Origin: Paraburkholderia solitsugae
GTDB taxonomy: Bacteria > Pseudomonadota > Gammaproteobacteria > Burkholderiales > Burkholderiaceae
Direction of reading: 5' to 3'
DNA: 64,000 nt
Assembly (NCBI RefSeq): GCF_013177695.1
Contig: NZ_WOEY01000128.1
Coordinates: 31,094-95,093, forward strand
A model generated the notes under the pieces. The model was not told the DNA's origin, did not search any database, and worked only from the letters and a program-made list of their open reading frames with translations. Below are positions 9,356 to 17,609 of the stretch, piece by piece (position 1 is the stretch's first letter; every line of letters begins with the position of its first letter). The translations under genes and the position numbers were made by a program.

Positions 9356-9363
9356 GTATATAC
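9356..9363. promoter_or_regulatory. Putative HutC-type operator, site 2 of operon pair A
   Basis: This second GTATATAC copy fits GTMTAKAC and lies 76 bases upstream of the binding-protein start at 9439, where it could overlap the promoter. The likeliest ligand-responsive regulator is the GntR protein encoded at the end of the same operon (12624). Confidence 0.55.
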
Positions 9364-9438
9364 TGCCTCGCATGACTCGCGCAAGGTCCGCTGACGAACC
9401 GCTTTCGCGCGACACCGCTTTGCCAACCGGAGAATCCC

Positions 9439-10266
9439 ATGAGCATCCTTGCAGGCTGGAAGTGTCGTTTGGTCATGCTGGCGTTATGCGCGGCAAGCGT
9501 CACCGCCCACGCGGAAGACCAGCTCGCCAAAGTAAAGAAAGCCGGCGAACTGGTGGTCGGCACCGAGATGCAGTTCGCGCCCTTCGACTTCCTTGAAAAC
9601 GGCCAGCAAGCGGGCTTCAATAAGGACCTGTTCGCCGAGGTCGGCAAGGAAATGGGCGTGAAGGTGCGCTTCATCGACTTGCCGTGGCCGAGCGTGCTGC
9701 CGGGTCTCGAAGCCGGCAAGTTCGATATGGTGGGCGGCCCGCTGACGGTCACCAAGGCGCGCATGGAACGCTACACGTACACCCTGCCGATCGCGGACGC
9801 CACCGACGCGCTGCTCAAGCGCGCCAACGACGCCTCCGTCAAGCAATCTTCGGATATCGCCGGCAAGACTGTCGGCGCGGGCAAAGGCTCGGCCCAGCTC
9901 GACCAGTTGAAGACGTACGTCGCCACCTTGCCGAAACCGCCTGAAATCCGCGAATACGTCGACAACAATCAGGCTTACGCCGACCTCGCTGCCGGTCGCA
10001 TCGTGGCGGTCGCGAATTCGATGACCAACATCGCGTACGTCGCCAAACAACGCCCCGACACCTTCGCCGTGGTCCAGCCGCCGTTCGGCGCGAAAGTGTA
10101 CTTTGCTTACTGCCTGCGCAAAGACGCGGATAGCAAGCCGCTCGCCGATGCCTTCAATGCTGCGCTCGTGAAAATGCACAACGACGGGCGCCTCGCGGCC
10201 TTGCAGAAAAAGTGGTTCGGTGTCGAGATGGATGCGCCGACGACGATGCCGACGCCGAACTATTGA
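9439..10266 (+). CDS. Polar amino acid ABC importer, periplasmic binding protein (system A)
   Basis: The 275-residue protein starts at ATG 9439 behind GGAG and has a signal peptide ending near VTAHA. The mature sequence (GELVVGTEMQFAPFDFL; LEAGKFDMVGGPLTVTKARM) is typical of SBP family 3, which binds amino acids, opines and related zwitterions. It is the first gene of a five-gene rightward operon: binding protein, two permeases, ATPase, GntR regulator. Ligand is not predictable; operon context with a HutC-type regulator suggests a histidine-like or related nitrogen compound. Confidence 0.9.
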   Translation: MSILAGWKCRLVMLALCAASVTAHAEDQLAKVKKAGELVVGTEMQFAPFDFLENGQQAGFNKDLFAEVGKEMGVKVRFIDLPWPSVLPGLEAGKFDMVGGPLTVTKARMERYTYTLPIADATDALLKRANDASVKQSSDIAGKTVGAGKGSAQLDQLKTYVATLPKPPEIREYVDNNQAYADLAAGRIVAVANSMTNIAYVAKQRPDTFAVVQPPFGAKVYFAYCLRKDADSKPLADAFNAALVKMHNDGRLAALQKKWFGVEMDAPTTMPTPNY

Positions 10267-10394
10267 TGCAACTGACGCACCGCTGGCTTGATGTTTCGAT
10301 GTTTTGATGTTTTGCAGCACGCGTTCCTGATGCATGCGATGCGCGCTTTTCGACGGGCCGCATCGCCCTCTCCGTTCTAGCGAGTGCGACGCTT

Positions 10395-11045
10395 ATGTTC
10401 AGCACAACCGTCTTTCTACAAGGCTTGCCGCTGCTGCTGCATGCGGCGCTCGCCACTATCGGCATTTCGCTAACGGGTCTCCTGATCGGTTTCTTCGTCG
10501 CGATCGCCGTGTGTGCGGCACGCCTCTCGCCGAAGCGCGCCGCGCGCATGTTCGGCGGCGCTTACGTGTTCTTTTTTCGCGGCGTGCCGATGCTGGTGCA
10601 ACTGTTGCTGGTGTACTACCTGCTGCCATTCGCCGGAATCAACGTGTCGCCCATCGTCGCTGCGATCAGCGCCGTATCGCTGTGTTCCGCCTCCTACATC
10701 GCCGAGATTCTGCGCGGCGGTTTCCTCAGCATTCCGCCAGGGCATATCGAAGCCGCGCGCATGCTCGGGCTCTCACCGTTCGACATGCTGCGACGCATTC
10801 TCGTGCCGCAGGCGTTTCGCTTGACGCTGCCCTCGCTCGTCAATGAAATGGTGCTGCTGATCAAGGCTTCGTCGCTGATCTCGGTGGTGGGTGTGGCCGA
10901 GTTGACGCGCACCGCGCAGAACATCGCGGCCAGCACCTATCGGCCGCTTGAAGCCTACCTCGCCGCCGGGCTGATTTACTTTGTGATCTGCGGAAACCTG
11001 GCGCTCGTCGCACATGCCACCGAATACCGTTTGCAGCACGCCTGA
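10395..11045 (+). CDS. Polar amino acid ABC importer, permease 1 (system A)
   Basis: The 216-residue HisM/ArtQ-like permease has about five membrane helices and the cytoplasmic EAA loop, PPGHIEAARMLGLSPFDMLR, that contacts the ATPase. An N-terminal FFFRGVPMLVQLLLVYY is the usual family signature. It follows the binding protein after 128 bases and precedes a second permease by 29 bases; the two should form a heterodimer. Confidence 0.9.
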   Translation: MFSTTVFLQGLPLLLHAALATIGISLTGLLIGFFVAIAVCAARLSPKRAARMFGGAYVFFFRGVPMLVQLLLVYYLLPFAGINVSPIVAAISAVSLCSASYIAEILRGGFLSIPPGHIEAARMLGLSPFDMLRRILVPQAFRLTLPSLVNEMVLLIKASSLISVVGVAELTRTAQNIAASTYRPLEAYLAAGLIYFVICGNLALVAHATEYRLQHA

Positions 11046-11074
11046 CCGACCCTGAGCTTGAGATCGAATAAGCC

Positions 11075-11737
11075 ATGCAAAAGCTCGACCCCACCGTCAT
11101 CACGCACAATCTGCAGCCGATTGCCGCCGGTCTCGCGACCACACTCGGCACCTGGGCCGCGGGCGTGGGGATCGGCATCCTGATCGGCTTTCTGATCGCC
11201 GTGCTCCAGCTCTTTTGCGGACGCTGGGTGCGCGGCGCATTGCGCTTCTATATCGAACTGTTTCGTGGCACGCCGTTTCTGGTACAACTGTTTTTGCTCT
11301 ACTACGGCGGTCCTTCCTTCGGCCTCACGCTCGAACCAATGACAGCCGGCGTGCTCGGCTTGGGCCTCTACGGCAGCGCGTATTTCGCGGAAGCATTCCG
11401 CTCGGGCTTTCAATCGGTGCCGCCCGGTCATCTCGAAGCGGCATCCTGTCTCGGACTTACCCGCTGGCAAGCCGTCCTGCGCATTCAGGTGCCGCAAATG
11501 CTGGTGCTGATCGTGCCCGCGCTCACCAATCTGATTATCGTGCTGAGCAAGGAAACCGCGGTGCTGTCGATCGTCACCGTGCCCGAACTCACGTTCGTGC
11601 TGACCGGCATCGGTTCGGCTACCTTCGCTTTCGTCGAAACGCTGCTGGTGCTGTGCGTGTGCTATCTCGCGCTGGTCGAACTGACCTCGCGCGTGGGTAT
11701 GTGGGCCGAAACCCGCATCGCGCGCTTCATGGCATGA
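11075..11737 (+). CDS. Polar amino acid ABC importer, permease 2 (system A)
   Basis: The 220-residue permease has the family signature ELFRGTPFLVQLFLLYYGG and the EAA loop PPGHLEAASCLGLTRW. It is the partner of the 10395 permease. Its stop codon overlaps an ATG (ATGA at 11734) of the ATPase reading frame. Confidence 0.9.
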   Translation: MQKLDPTVITHNLQPIAAGLATTLGTWAAGVGIGILIGFLIAVLQLFCGRWVRGALRFYIELFRGTPFLVQLFLLYYGGPSFGLTLEPMTAGVLGLGLYGSAYFAEAFRSGFQSVPPGHLEAASCLGLTRWQAVLRIQVPQMLVLIVPALTNLIIVLSKETAVLSIVTVPELTFVLTGIGSATFAFVETLLVLCVCYLALVELTSRVGMWAETRIARFMA

Positions 11738-12627
11738 ACGGAAATCCGGACCACCCTATGAACGCTATCGCCGACATGCCGTCCTCCACGTCCACCGCTG
11801 CCTTCGATACGCCGCCCGGCGCGCCGCTGATCGAAGTGCGCGACCTGAAGAAACGCTTCGGCGACGTCGAAGTGCTGCGCGGCGTCGATCTCGAGATTGC
11901 CCGCTCCGAAGTGGTCTGCATTATCGGCCCATCGGGCTCGGGCAAGAGCACGTTGCTGCGCTGCCTCGCCGCGCTCGAAACCTACGATCAAGGCGACGTG
12001 CGTATCGAAGGCGAACTGCTCGGCTACAGCGAGCGCAACGGAAAACGCGTGCGAGCGTCGCAAAGCGAGATCAATCGCGTGCGGCGCAACGTCGGCATGG
12101 TGTTTCAGCAATTCAATCTGTGGCCGCACATGACGGCGCTCGGCAATGTGATGGAAGCGTTGCTGCGCGTGCGCCACCTATCGCGCGACGAAGCGCGCCG
12201 CCGCGCCCATGCGATGCTCGAAACAGTCGGCCTCGCGCATAAGGGCGACGCCTACCCGTCGAAACTTTCGGGCGGCCAGCAGCAGCGCGTTGCCATTGCA
12301 CGCGCGCTGGCGATGGAGCCGCACATCATGCTGTTCGACGAGCCGACCTCGGCGCTCGATCCCGAGCTGGTCGGCGAAGTGCTGCAGGTGATGAAGCAGC
12401 TCGCGCGCGACGGCATGACGATGGCCGTGGTCACGCACGAAATGGGCTTTGCCGCCCAGGTTGCCGACAAGGTGATGTTCATCGATCAGGGGCGCATCGC
12501 CGTGCAGGGCAAACCGCGCGACGTCTTTCACGACGCGGGGCAGCCGCGTTTGCGGCAGTTCCTGCAAAACTACTTCGACCGCAATGCCTTCTGGGCGCGC
12601 GGTCCCGACGATGTCGAGCAGCCATGA
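11734..12627 (+). CDS. Polar amino acid ABC importer, ATPase (system A)
   Basis: The 297-residue ATPase has Walker A GPSGSGKSTLL, Q-loop VFQQFNLWPH, signature LSGGQQQRVAIARAL, Walker B IMLFDEPTSALDPE and the switch His in VVTHEMGFA, as in HisP/GlnQ. The start at 11734 is coupled to the permease by ATGA; ATG 11758 (MNAIADMP) is an equally possible start that drops eight residues. The 3' end overlaps the GntR gene by four bases (ATGA at 12624). Confidence 0.92.
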   Translation: MNGNPDHPMNAIADMPSSTSTAAFDTPPGAPLIEVRDLKKRFGDVEVLRGVDLEIARSEVVCIIGPSGSGKSTLLRCLAALETYDQGDVRIEGELLGYSERNGKRVRASQSEINRVRRNVGMVFQQFNLWPHMTALGNVMEALLRVRHLSRDEARRRAHAMLETVGLAHKGDAYPSKLSGGQQQRVAIARALAMEPHIMLFDEPTSALDPELVGEVLQVMKQLARDGMTMAVVTHEMGFAAQVADKVMFIDQGRIAVQGKPRDVFHDAGQPRLRQFLQNYFDRNAFWARGPDDVEQP

Positions 12628-13373
12628 AAACCGCACACGTGGTGACTGACGCACCGGCCTCCCGCTACGAACAGGTCAAGAACCACATCCGCCAGATCAT
12701 CGAATCGGGCGCGCGGCAAGCGGGCGACCGTCTGCCGTCCGAACAGGACCTGGTCGCGGCGTTAGGCGTGTCGCGCATGACGGCAAACCGCGCGCTGCGC
12801 GAACTCGCCGACGAAGGCCTCGTCACCCGCGTGTCCGGCGTCGGCACCTTCGTCGCGCAAGCCAAGCCGCAATCGACGCTGCTGATGATCGCCCATATCG
12901 GCGACGAGATCCGCTCGCGGGGTCACGAATACAGCTACGACACGGTCCTCTCGCAACGCGAAGCCGCACCGGTGACGGTGTCGAACGCGCTAGGGCTCAC
13001 GCCCGGCGCTTCCGTGTTTCACGTGATTTGCGTGCATCGTGAGAACGGTTTGCCGGTGCAGCTCGAAGACCGTTACGTCAATCCGGCAACCGCGCCTGAC
13101 TTCCTGAAACAGGATTTCTCCACAACGAGGCCGTCCGAATATCTGTACGTGACCGTGCCTGCGCACGACGTCGAGCATGTCGTCGACGCGGGTCTGCCGA
13201 CGCGCGCCGAAGCTGAGTTGCTGGAAATTCGCGCCGATGAGCCGTGCCTGACGCTGATGCGCCGCACATGGACGAGCGGCGTTGCGGTCACGTTCGCGCG
13301 TTTCGTGCATCCGGGCTCGCGCTATCGGCTGGGTTGCCGGTTCACGCCGGATCTGTCGCAGCGCCAGGGCTAG
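12624..13373 (+). CDS. GntR/HutC-family transcriptional regulator (system A)
   Basis: The 249-residue regulator has an N-terminal winged helix (YEQVKNHIRQIIESG; recognition region SRMTANRALRELADEGLVTRVSG is split by the wing GVGTFVA) and a UTRA ligand domain (about 95-245; LPVQLEDRYVNP motif). UTRA/HutC proteins respond to small metabolites such as urocanate. It is the last gene of operon A, translationally coupled to the ATPase. The GTATATAC pairs in front of operon A are its likely targets. Confidence 0.9.
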   Translation: MKTAHVVTDAPASRYEQVKNHIRQIIESGARQAGDRLPSEQDLVAALGVSRMTANRALRELADEGLVTRVSGVGTFVAQAKPQSTLLMIAHIGDEIRSRGHEYSYDTVLSQREAAPVTVSNALGLTPGASVFHVICVHRENGLPVQLEDRYVNPATAPDFLKQDFSTTRPSEYLYVTVPAHDVEHVVDAGLPTRAEAELLEIRADEPCLTLMRRTWTSGVAVTFARFVHPGSRYRLGCRFTPDLSQRQG

Positions 13374-13410
13374 CGGCGCGAACGCCGTGTCCTTGCCCAC
13401 GTCTTGCCAT

Positions 13411-14178
13411 TCACACGTTGCCGGCCAGATGAAAACGCGACGCCGGATGCCACAACTGCACCGACGTCGCCACGTCGTCACCCACCCACGTGCGGCGCCA
13501 TAGCTGCAAGCAGGGCTCACCAATATCCATCATCAGATGCCGCCGCACATATGCGTCGGGCTTCTGCGCATAGATGCGAAACTCCGCGCGCTGGATCGGC
13601 GCGAGCCGCACCATGTAGTGATTCGGGGTCTCGACGGTGAAGTCCTGTTGCAGGTAGTCGGGGAACACCTTCGGATTGACGTAGCGATCTTCGTACTGGA
13701 TCGGCTCGCCCTCTTCGCTGTGCACGATGCACGAATGAAACGCCGGGCCGCCGGCGAGGCCGAGCGCTTCGAGCGCGTGCGGATCGTCGCTCGGTTCGAG
13801 CGTCAGCACACGCGCCGAATGGCGATGGCCACGCGCGGCGATTTCGTCGGCGATATTGCGAATTTCCAGCACCGTCGATTCGTAGCGCTGCGGCGCGACA
13901 AACGTGCCGGAACCTTGCACACGCGTCAGCACGCGTTCGGTGGTGAGCTCGCGCAGTGCGCGCGATACCGTCATGCGCGCGACGCCGAACTCCTTGACCA
14001 GCTCCGTTTCGGATGGGATCAAGCCGCCGGGCTTCCAGTCGCCCTCGCTGATGCGCCTGATCACGTAGCGCTTGATCTGCTCATAGGCGGGCATCGCCTT
14101 GGCGGGTGTCTCCTGGGTGCGGCCAGGACTGTCCTGCGTGTCTGCGGTTTGCGCGTTTGTGTTTGTAATAGTGTTCAC
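13411..14178 (-). CDS. GntR/HutC-family transcriptional regulator (system B)
   Basis: The 255-residue regulator is read from GTG 14178, which has GAGG five bases upstream; the open frame extends to 14319 without a ribosome site. The winged helix (YEQIKRYVIRRISEG; ARMTVSRALRELTTERVL; wing GSGTFVA) and UTRA domain (GEPIQYEDRYVNPKVFPDY) closely parallel the system A regulator. The recognition helices share the R-M-T-x-x-R-A-L-R-E-L pattern, so both may bind the same operator class. It is the last gene of the leftward operon B, after the MIO-less lyase. It converges on the system A regulator with 37 bases between. Confidence 0.88.
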   Translation of the reverse strand: MNTITNTNAQTADTQDSPGRTQETPAKAMPAYEQIKRYVIRRISEGDWKPGGLIPSETELVKEFGVARMTVSRALRELTTERVLTRVQGSGTFVAPQRYESTVLEIRNIADEIAARGHRHSARVLTLEPSDDPHALEALGLAGGPAFHSCIVHSEEGEPIQYEDRYVNPKVFPDYLQQDFTVETPNHYMVRLAPIQRAEFRIYAQKPDAYVRRHLMMDIGEPCLQLWRRTWVGDDVATSVQLWHPASRFHLAGNV

Positions 14179-14258
14179 GTCGACCTCGTGGGTGGTACGC
14201 GGATGGTACACATTCGTCCGGTTCACCGGCGGGTAAGCCTGCTCACCGGCTTTTGTCT

Positions 14259-14297
14259 CCGTCAATTCAATCCATCTAGTCGGGTCCGTCAATTCAA
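14259..14297. repeat. Two direct copies of CCGTCAATTCAA upstream of the system B regulator
   Basis: Identical 12-mers occur at 14259-14270 and 14286-14297, 27 bases apart, each followed by a CCA-containing tail. They lie between the lyase stop and the regulator start and could be an operator, an internal promoter element or a small duplication. Confidence 0.6.
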
Positions 14298-14315
14298 GCC
14301 AATCAACTGAATCCC

Positions 14316-15959
14316 TCAACCTGCGTGGGCAGCCGCCTGGCCATCATTGGCCGCCGGGTCGGCGCCGAGCTTGCCCGCGGCGCTCACGTTAGTCAAGCTC
14401 GCCAAGGCGCCAAGACCAGCGCCGCTGACTGAAGCGTCCGGCCCGGGCCGAATATTACCCGGGTTTGGCAGCGGTGGCGGCATTCCATCAGCAATCATGC
14501 GAAACGCGATCGTCATGTCGTCCGCGAGCGGCCGGTCGTCGCGATAGGTCGGCACGACGCCGCGTACGCGTTGCCAGAGCGCGTCAGTATGTGGTGCACG
14601 CGGCGCATCGATGCGTTGCAGATCGTAGGCTTGTGCTGCTGCCAGCAATTCGATCGCGACGATACGCCCGGCGTTGTCGATGATCTCCAGCGCTTTCAAC
14701 GCAGCGGGCGTGGCATGGCACAGGTGGTCCTCCTGCAGGCCGGACGTAATGCCGCCATCGAGACTCGCGGGCATCGCGAGGCGCCGGTTCTGCGCCACCA
14801 GCGAGGCCGCCGTGTACTGCGCGATCATGAAACCGGAACAGGTGCCGCCCGGCTTCGCGAGAAACGCCGGCAAACCGCTCACGAGCGGATTGACGAGGCG
14901 GTCGAGGCGCCGCTCGGCCATCGCCGCGACTTGCGCGATCGCGGTTGCGAGACTGTCCATTGCCAGTGCGATCGAAGCCCCCACCGCGTGTGCCTGCGAA
15001 TAGACGCGTGGGTTTTCTGGCGTGCCGGCGACGATCGGGTTGTCGGTAATCGATGCGAGCTCGCGGTTGAGCACTTCGGCGGTCGCGGCTAGCACGTCGC
15101 GTGCGGCGCCGTGCACGTGCGGAATGGTTCGCAAGCTCAACGGGTCTTGCGTGCGCTGGCCGACCACCGCGGCGAGGATGCCGCTGTCGGCAAGCGCCGC
15201 GCGCATCCGTTCGCCGACGAGGGTCAGGCCGGGCGAGATGCGCAATGCCAGCGATTCGGCATCGAACGCGGCGAGCTGGCCGCGCAGATTCTCGAAGCTC
15301 ATCGCGGCAACCACATCGCACCAGTCGAGCAGGCGCTCGGCGCGCGCCAGCGCCAACGCGGCGAGACCCGTCACGCACGGCGTGCCGTTGACGAGGCTCA
15401 GGCCTTCCTTGGCTTCGAGCACCAGCGGTTCGAGCCCGAGCATCCGCAACGCCTCGCGCCCTTTGAGCCGTTCGCCGCGATAGCGCACATAGCCTTCGCC
15501 GATACATACCAGCGCAATATGCGCCATATGGCTCAGATAACCGACCGAGCCGAATGTCGGCACTTCGGGCAAGCAATCGGCGTTGATCAACGCGACGAGC
15601 CGGTCGGCGACTGCAAGGCGAATCCCCGAATGTCCGTGCGCATAATTGTTGACGGCCGCTACCATGATCGCGCGCGTTTCAGCCGTACCGAGTGGCACGC
15701 CGACGCCGACTGCGTGACTCATCAGTATGTTGCGCGACAGCGTGTGCTGCTCGGACGGCGACACGATCACGTCGCACAACGCACCGACGCCGGTATTCAC
15801 GCCATATGCGCGAATGCCGCGCGCGACGATCTGCTCGACCAGCTCGCGCGACGCAGCGATCCGTGCACGCGCATCGGCAGAAAGCTCAAGCGGCTCGCCG
15901 GCAGCAACCTCTGCGACCTGACGCCAGTTGAGAGAACAATCGGAACGGATGACGGCCAT
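14316..15959 (-). CDS. Histidine/phenylalanine ammonia-lyase-family protein lacking the MIO triad
   Basis: The 547-residue protein aligns by eye with HutH: YGVNTGVG (52-59), KEGLSLVNGTPC, QDPLSLRTIPHVHGA, SITDNPIV, SGFMIAQYTAASL and QEDHLCH. In ordinary lyases GSVG is followed by ASGDLAPLAHMA, where Ala-Ser-Gly cyclises into the electrophilic MIO cofactor. Here GSVG (137-140) runs straight into YLSHMAHIAL, a net loss of three residues including the triad. A standard histidase reaction is therefore unlikely. MIO-independent members are known to me for ergothioneine cleavage (ergothionase, 1,3-elimination of trimethylamine); whether this protein does that is an inference. It sits in one leftward run with an amino acid importer (16.0-19.3 kb) upstream and a HutC-type regulator downstream. 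No urocanase or thiourocanate hydratase gene is in the window. Confidence 0.88.
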   Translation of the reverse strand: MAVIRSDCSLNWRQVAEVAAGEPLELSADARARIAASRELVEQIVARGIRAYGVNTGVGALCDVIVSPSEQHTLSRNILMSHAVGVGVPLGTAETRAIMVAAVNNYAHGHSGIRLAVADRLVALINADCLPEVPTFGSVGYLSHMAHIALVCIGEGYVRYRGERLKGREALRMLGLEPLVLEAKEGLSLVNGTPCVTGLAALALARAERLLDWCDVVAAMSFENLRGQLAAFDAESLALRISPGLTLVGERMRAALADSGILAAVVGQRTQDPLSLRTIPHVHGAARDVLAATAEVLNRELASITDNPIVAGTPENPRVYSQAHAVGASIALAMDSLATAIAQVAAMAERRLDRLVNPLVSGLPAFLAKPGGTCSGFMIAQYTAASLVAQNRRLAMPASLDGGITSGLQEDHLCHATPAALKALEIIDNAGRIVAIELLAAAQAYDLQRIDAPRAPHTDALWQRVRGVVPTYRDDRPLADDMTIAFRMIADGMPPPLPNPGNIRPGPDASVSGAGLGALASLTNVSAAGKLGADPAANDGQAAAHAG

Positions 15960-16013
15960 GATAGTGCTCTGCCCGGTGAAGTGACGAGGGGGCGACCAGC
16001 TAATGCTGATCGG

Positions 16014-16805
16014 TTAGTTAGTCGTGCGATCCTGATGGCTCGACACGAATTGGCGGAAGCGGTCCGACTTGCACTCGACGAACACTTCGTCCGGCGTACC
16101 GTCGGCTTCTACCTGACCCTGATGCAGGAACATCACGCGATTCGACACATGCCGCGCGAAACCCATCTCGTGTGTGACGACCAGCATCGTGCGGCCCTCT
16201 TCAGCGAGCGAGCGCATCACGCGCAGCACTTCGCCGACCAGTTCGGGGTCGAGTGCCGAGGTCGGTTCGTCGAACAGCATCACCTTCGGATGCATGGCCA
16301 AAGCACGCGCGATCGCCACACGCTGCTGCTGACCGCCGGACAAATGTGCCGGATAGTGACCGCGCTTTTCCGCCAGACCGACTTTCGCCAGCAGCGCTTC
16401 CGCTTCCTCAACCGATTCGGCGCGGCTGCGCTTTTGTACACGCATCGGCCCCTCGATCAGATTCTCCAGCACGGTCATATGCGACCACAGATTGAAGTTC
16501 TGAAACACCATGCCGAGTTGCGAGCGCACCCGGTCCACCTGGCGGCGGTCGCTCGGTTGCAGCTTGCCGTCGCCGCGCCGCTTCATTTTCAGCTCTTCGC
16601 CGCCGAGCGCCACCGAGCCGTCATCCGGCGTTTCGAGCAGATTCAGGCAGCGCAGGAAAGTGCTTTTGCCGGAGCCGCTCGCGCCGAGAATCGAAATCAC
16701 ATCGCCTTGATGGGCGTCGAGCGAAATGCCTTTGAGCACGTGGTGGTCGCCGAACGACTTATGGATGTTCTTGACCGACAGTGCAACAGGTGCGGTAGCG
16801 TTCAT
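16014..16805 (-). CDS. Polar amino acid ABC importer, ATPase (system B)
   Basis: The 263-residue ATPase starts at ATG 16805 behind GGAG (the frame from 16826 adds seven residues). Walker A is GASGSGKSTFL, the Q-loop region VFQNFNLWSH, the signature LSGGQQQRVAIARAL, and Walker B VMLFDEPTSALDPE. It is HisP-like and fourth in operon B after the binding protein and two permeases, 54 bases before the lyase. Confidence 0.92.
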   Translation of the reverse strand: MNATAPVALSVKNIHKSFGDHHVLKGISLDAHQGDVISILGASGSGKSTFLRCLNLLETPDDGSVALGGEELKMKRRGDGKLQPSDRRQVDRVRSQLGMVFQNFNLWSHMTVLENLIEGPMRVQKRSRAESVEEAEALLAKVGLAEKRGHYPAHLSGGQQQRVAIARALAMHPKVMLFDEPTSALDPELVGEVLRVMRSLAEEGRTMLVVTHEMGFARHVSNRVMFLHQGQVEADGTPDEVFVECKSDRFRQFVSSHQDRTTN

Positions 16806-16838
16806 GGAGTTCTCCAGATTCTGCAAGATAGCGATCGT

Positions 16839-17594
16839 TCAGGGCGCGGCGCGGCGTGCTTCGGTCGTGGTTGAAACCGGTCGCTTCGGCGAGCCTTGCG
16901 CGGGCGCCGCACGCAGATGGCGCGACAGGCGTGTCTCGAGGAAACCGAGCAAACGCACGATGACGAAATTCAGGAACAGATAGATCAACGCGGCGCAGAT
17001 GAATACTTCAGTGGTGCGATACGTTTGCTGAATGATCTGCTGCGCGACGCCGGTCACTTCCCACACGGTGACGAGACTCGCGAGCGCGGTGGATTTGACG
17101 AGCAGCACAGCCTCAGTCGAATACGCGGGCAAACACTGGCGCAAAGCAATCGGCCCGATCACGCGGCGCAAAAGCGCGAAACCCGACAAGCCGATCGAAT
17201 AGCCCGCTTCGATCTGACCGACCGGCACGGCCATCAATCCCCCACGGATAATCTCAGCGGTATATCCGGCAGTGCACAGCGCCAAGGATAAAACCGCGCA
17301 CATGTACGGCTCGCGCAACACCGGCCACAGGAAGCTCTCGCGAATCACGCCGAACTGGCCCATGCCGTAATAGACGAGGAACATCTGGATCAACAGCGGC
17401 GAGCCACGAAAAACGAGGATATAGGCACGCGCGAAGCGATTCGGCAACCAGTGCGGCGACACGCGCATCGTGACGATCACGAGCGAAAGCAAGCCGCCCA
17501 GAATCAACGAGCAGAAGAACAGCCCGAGCGTGGTCGGCACGGCGGCGATCAGTTGCCGCAGCGTGTCGAGCAGGAAATCGAAGTCGAAATGCAT
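16839..17594 (-). CDS. Polar amino acid ABC importer, permease 2 (system B)
   Basis: The 251-residue permease has family signature LVFRGSPLLIQMFLVYYGMG and EAA loop VPVGQIEAGYSIGLSGFALL. It is HisM-like, with a longer hydrophilic C-terminus than system A permeases. It follows the 18332 permease after 15 bases. Confidence 0.9.
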   Translation of the reverse strand: MHFDFDFLLDTLRQLIAAVPTTLGLFFCSLILGGLLSLVIVTMRVSPHWLPNRFARAYILVFRGSPLLIQMFLVYYGMGQFGVIRESFLWPVLREPYMCAVLSLALCTAGYTAEIIRGGLMAVPVGQIEAGYSIGLSGFALLRRVIGPIALRQCLPAYSTEAVLLVKSTALASLVTVWEVTGVAQQIIQQTYRTTEVFICAALIYLFLNFVIVRLLGFLETRLSRHLRAAPAQGSPKRPVSTTTEARRAAP

Positions 17595-17609
17595 GATGTC
17601 CGGTCCTCG

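Larger units (their letters stand above)
9141..9438. other. Divergent promoter region between oxygenase and ABC operons
   Basis: This 298-base non-coding region contains the promoters of both the leftward oxygenase/oxidase pair and the rightward ABC operon. It includes an AT-richer core (about 9310-9345) and two copies of the palindrome GTATATAC (9257, 9356) that look like GntR/HutC operators. Confidence 0.6.

Noticed and set aside
14178..14319. N-terminal extension of the system B regulator to 14319
   Set aside because: The extra residues have no family match and no ribosome site; GTG 14178 has GAGG at the right distance.
14316..15959. Annotation as ordinary histidase (HutH)
   Set aside because: The Ala-Ser-Gly triad needed for the MIO cofactor is missing and no other hut catabolic gene is adjacent.
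15111..16874. 587-residue plus-strand open frame
   Set aside because: It is antisense to the lyase and the system B ATPase, both of which have clear family motifs.
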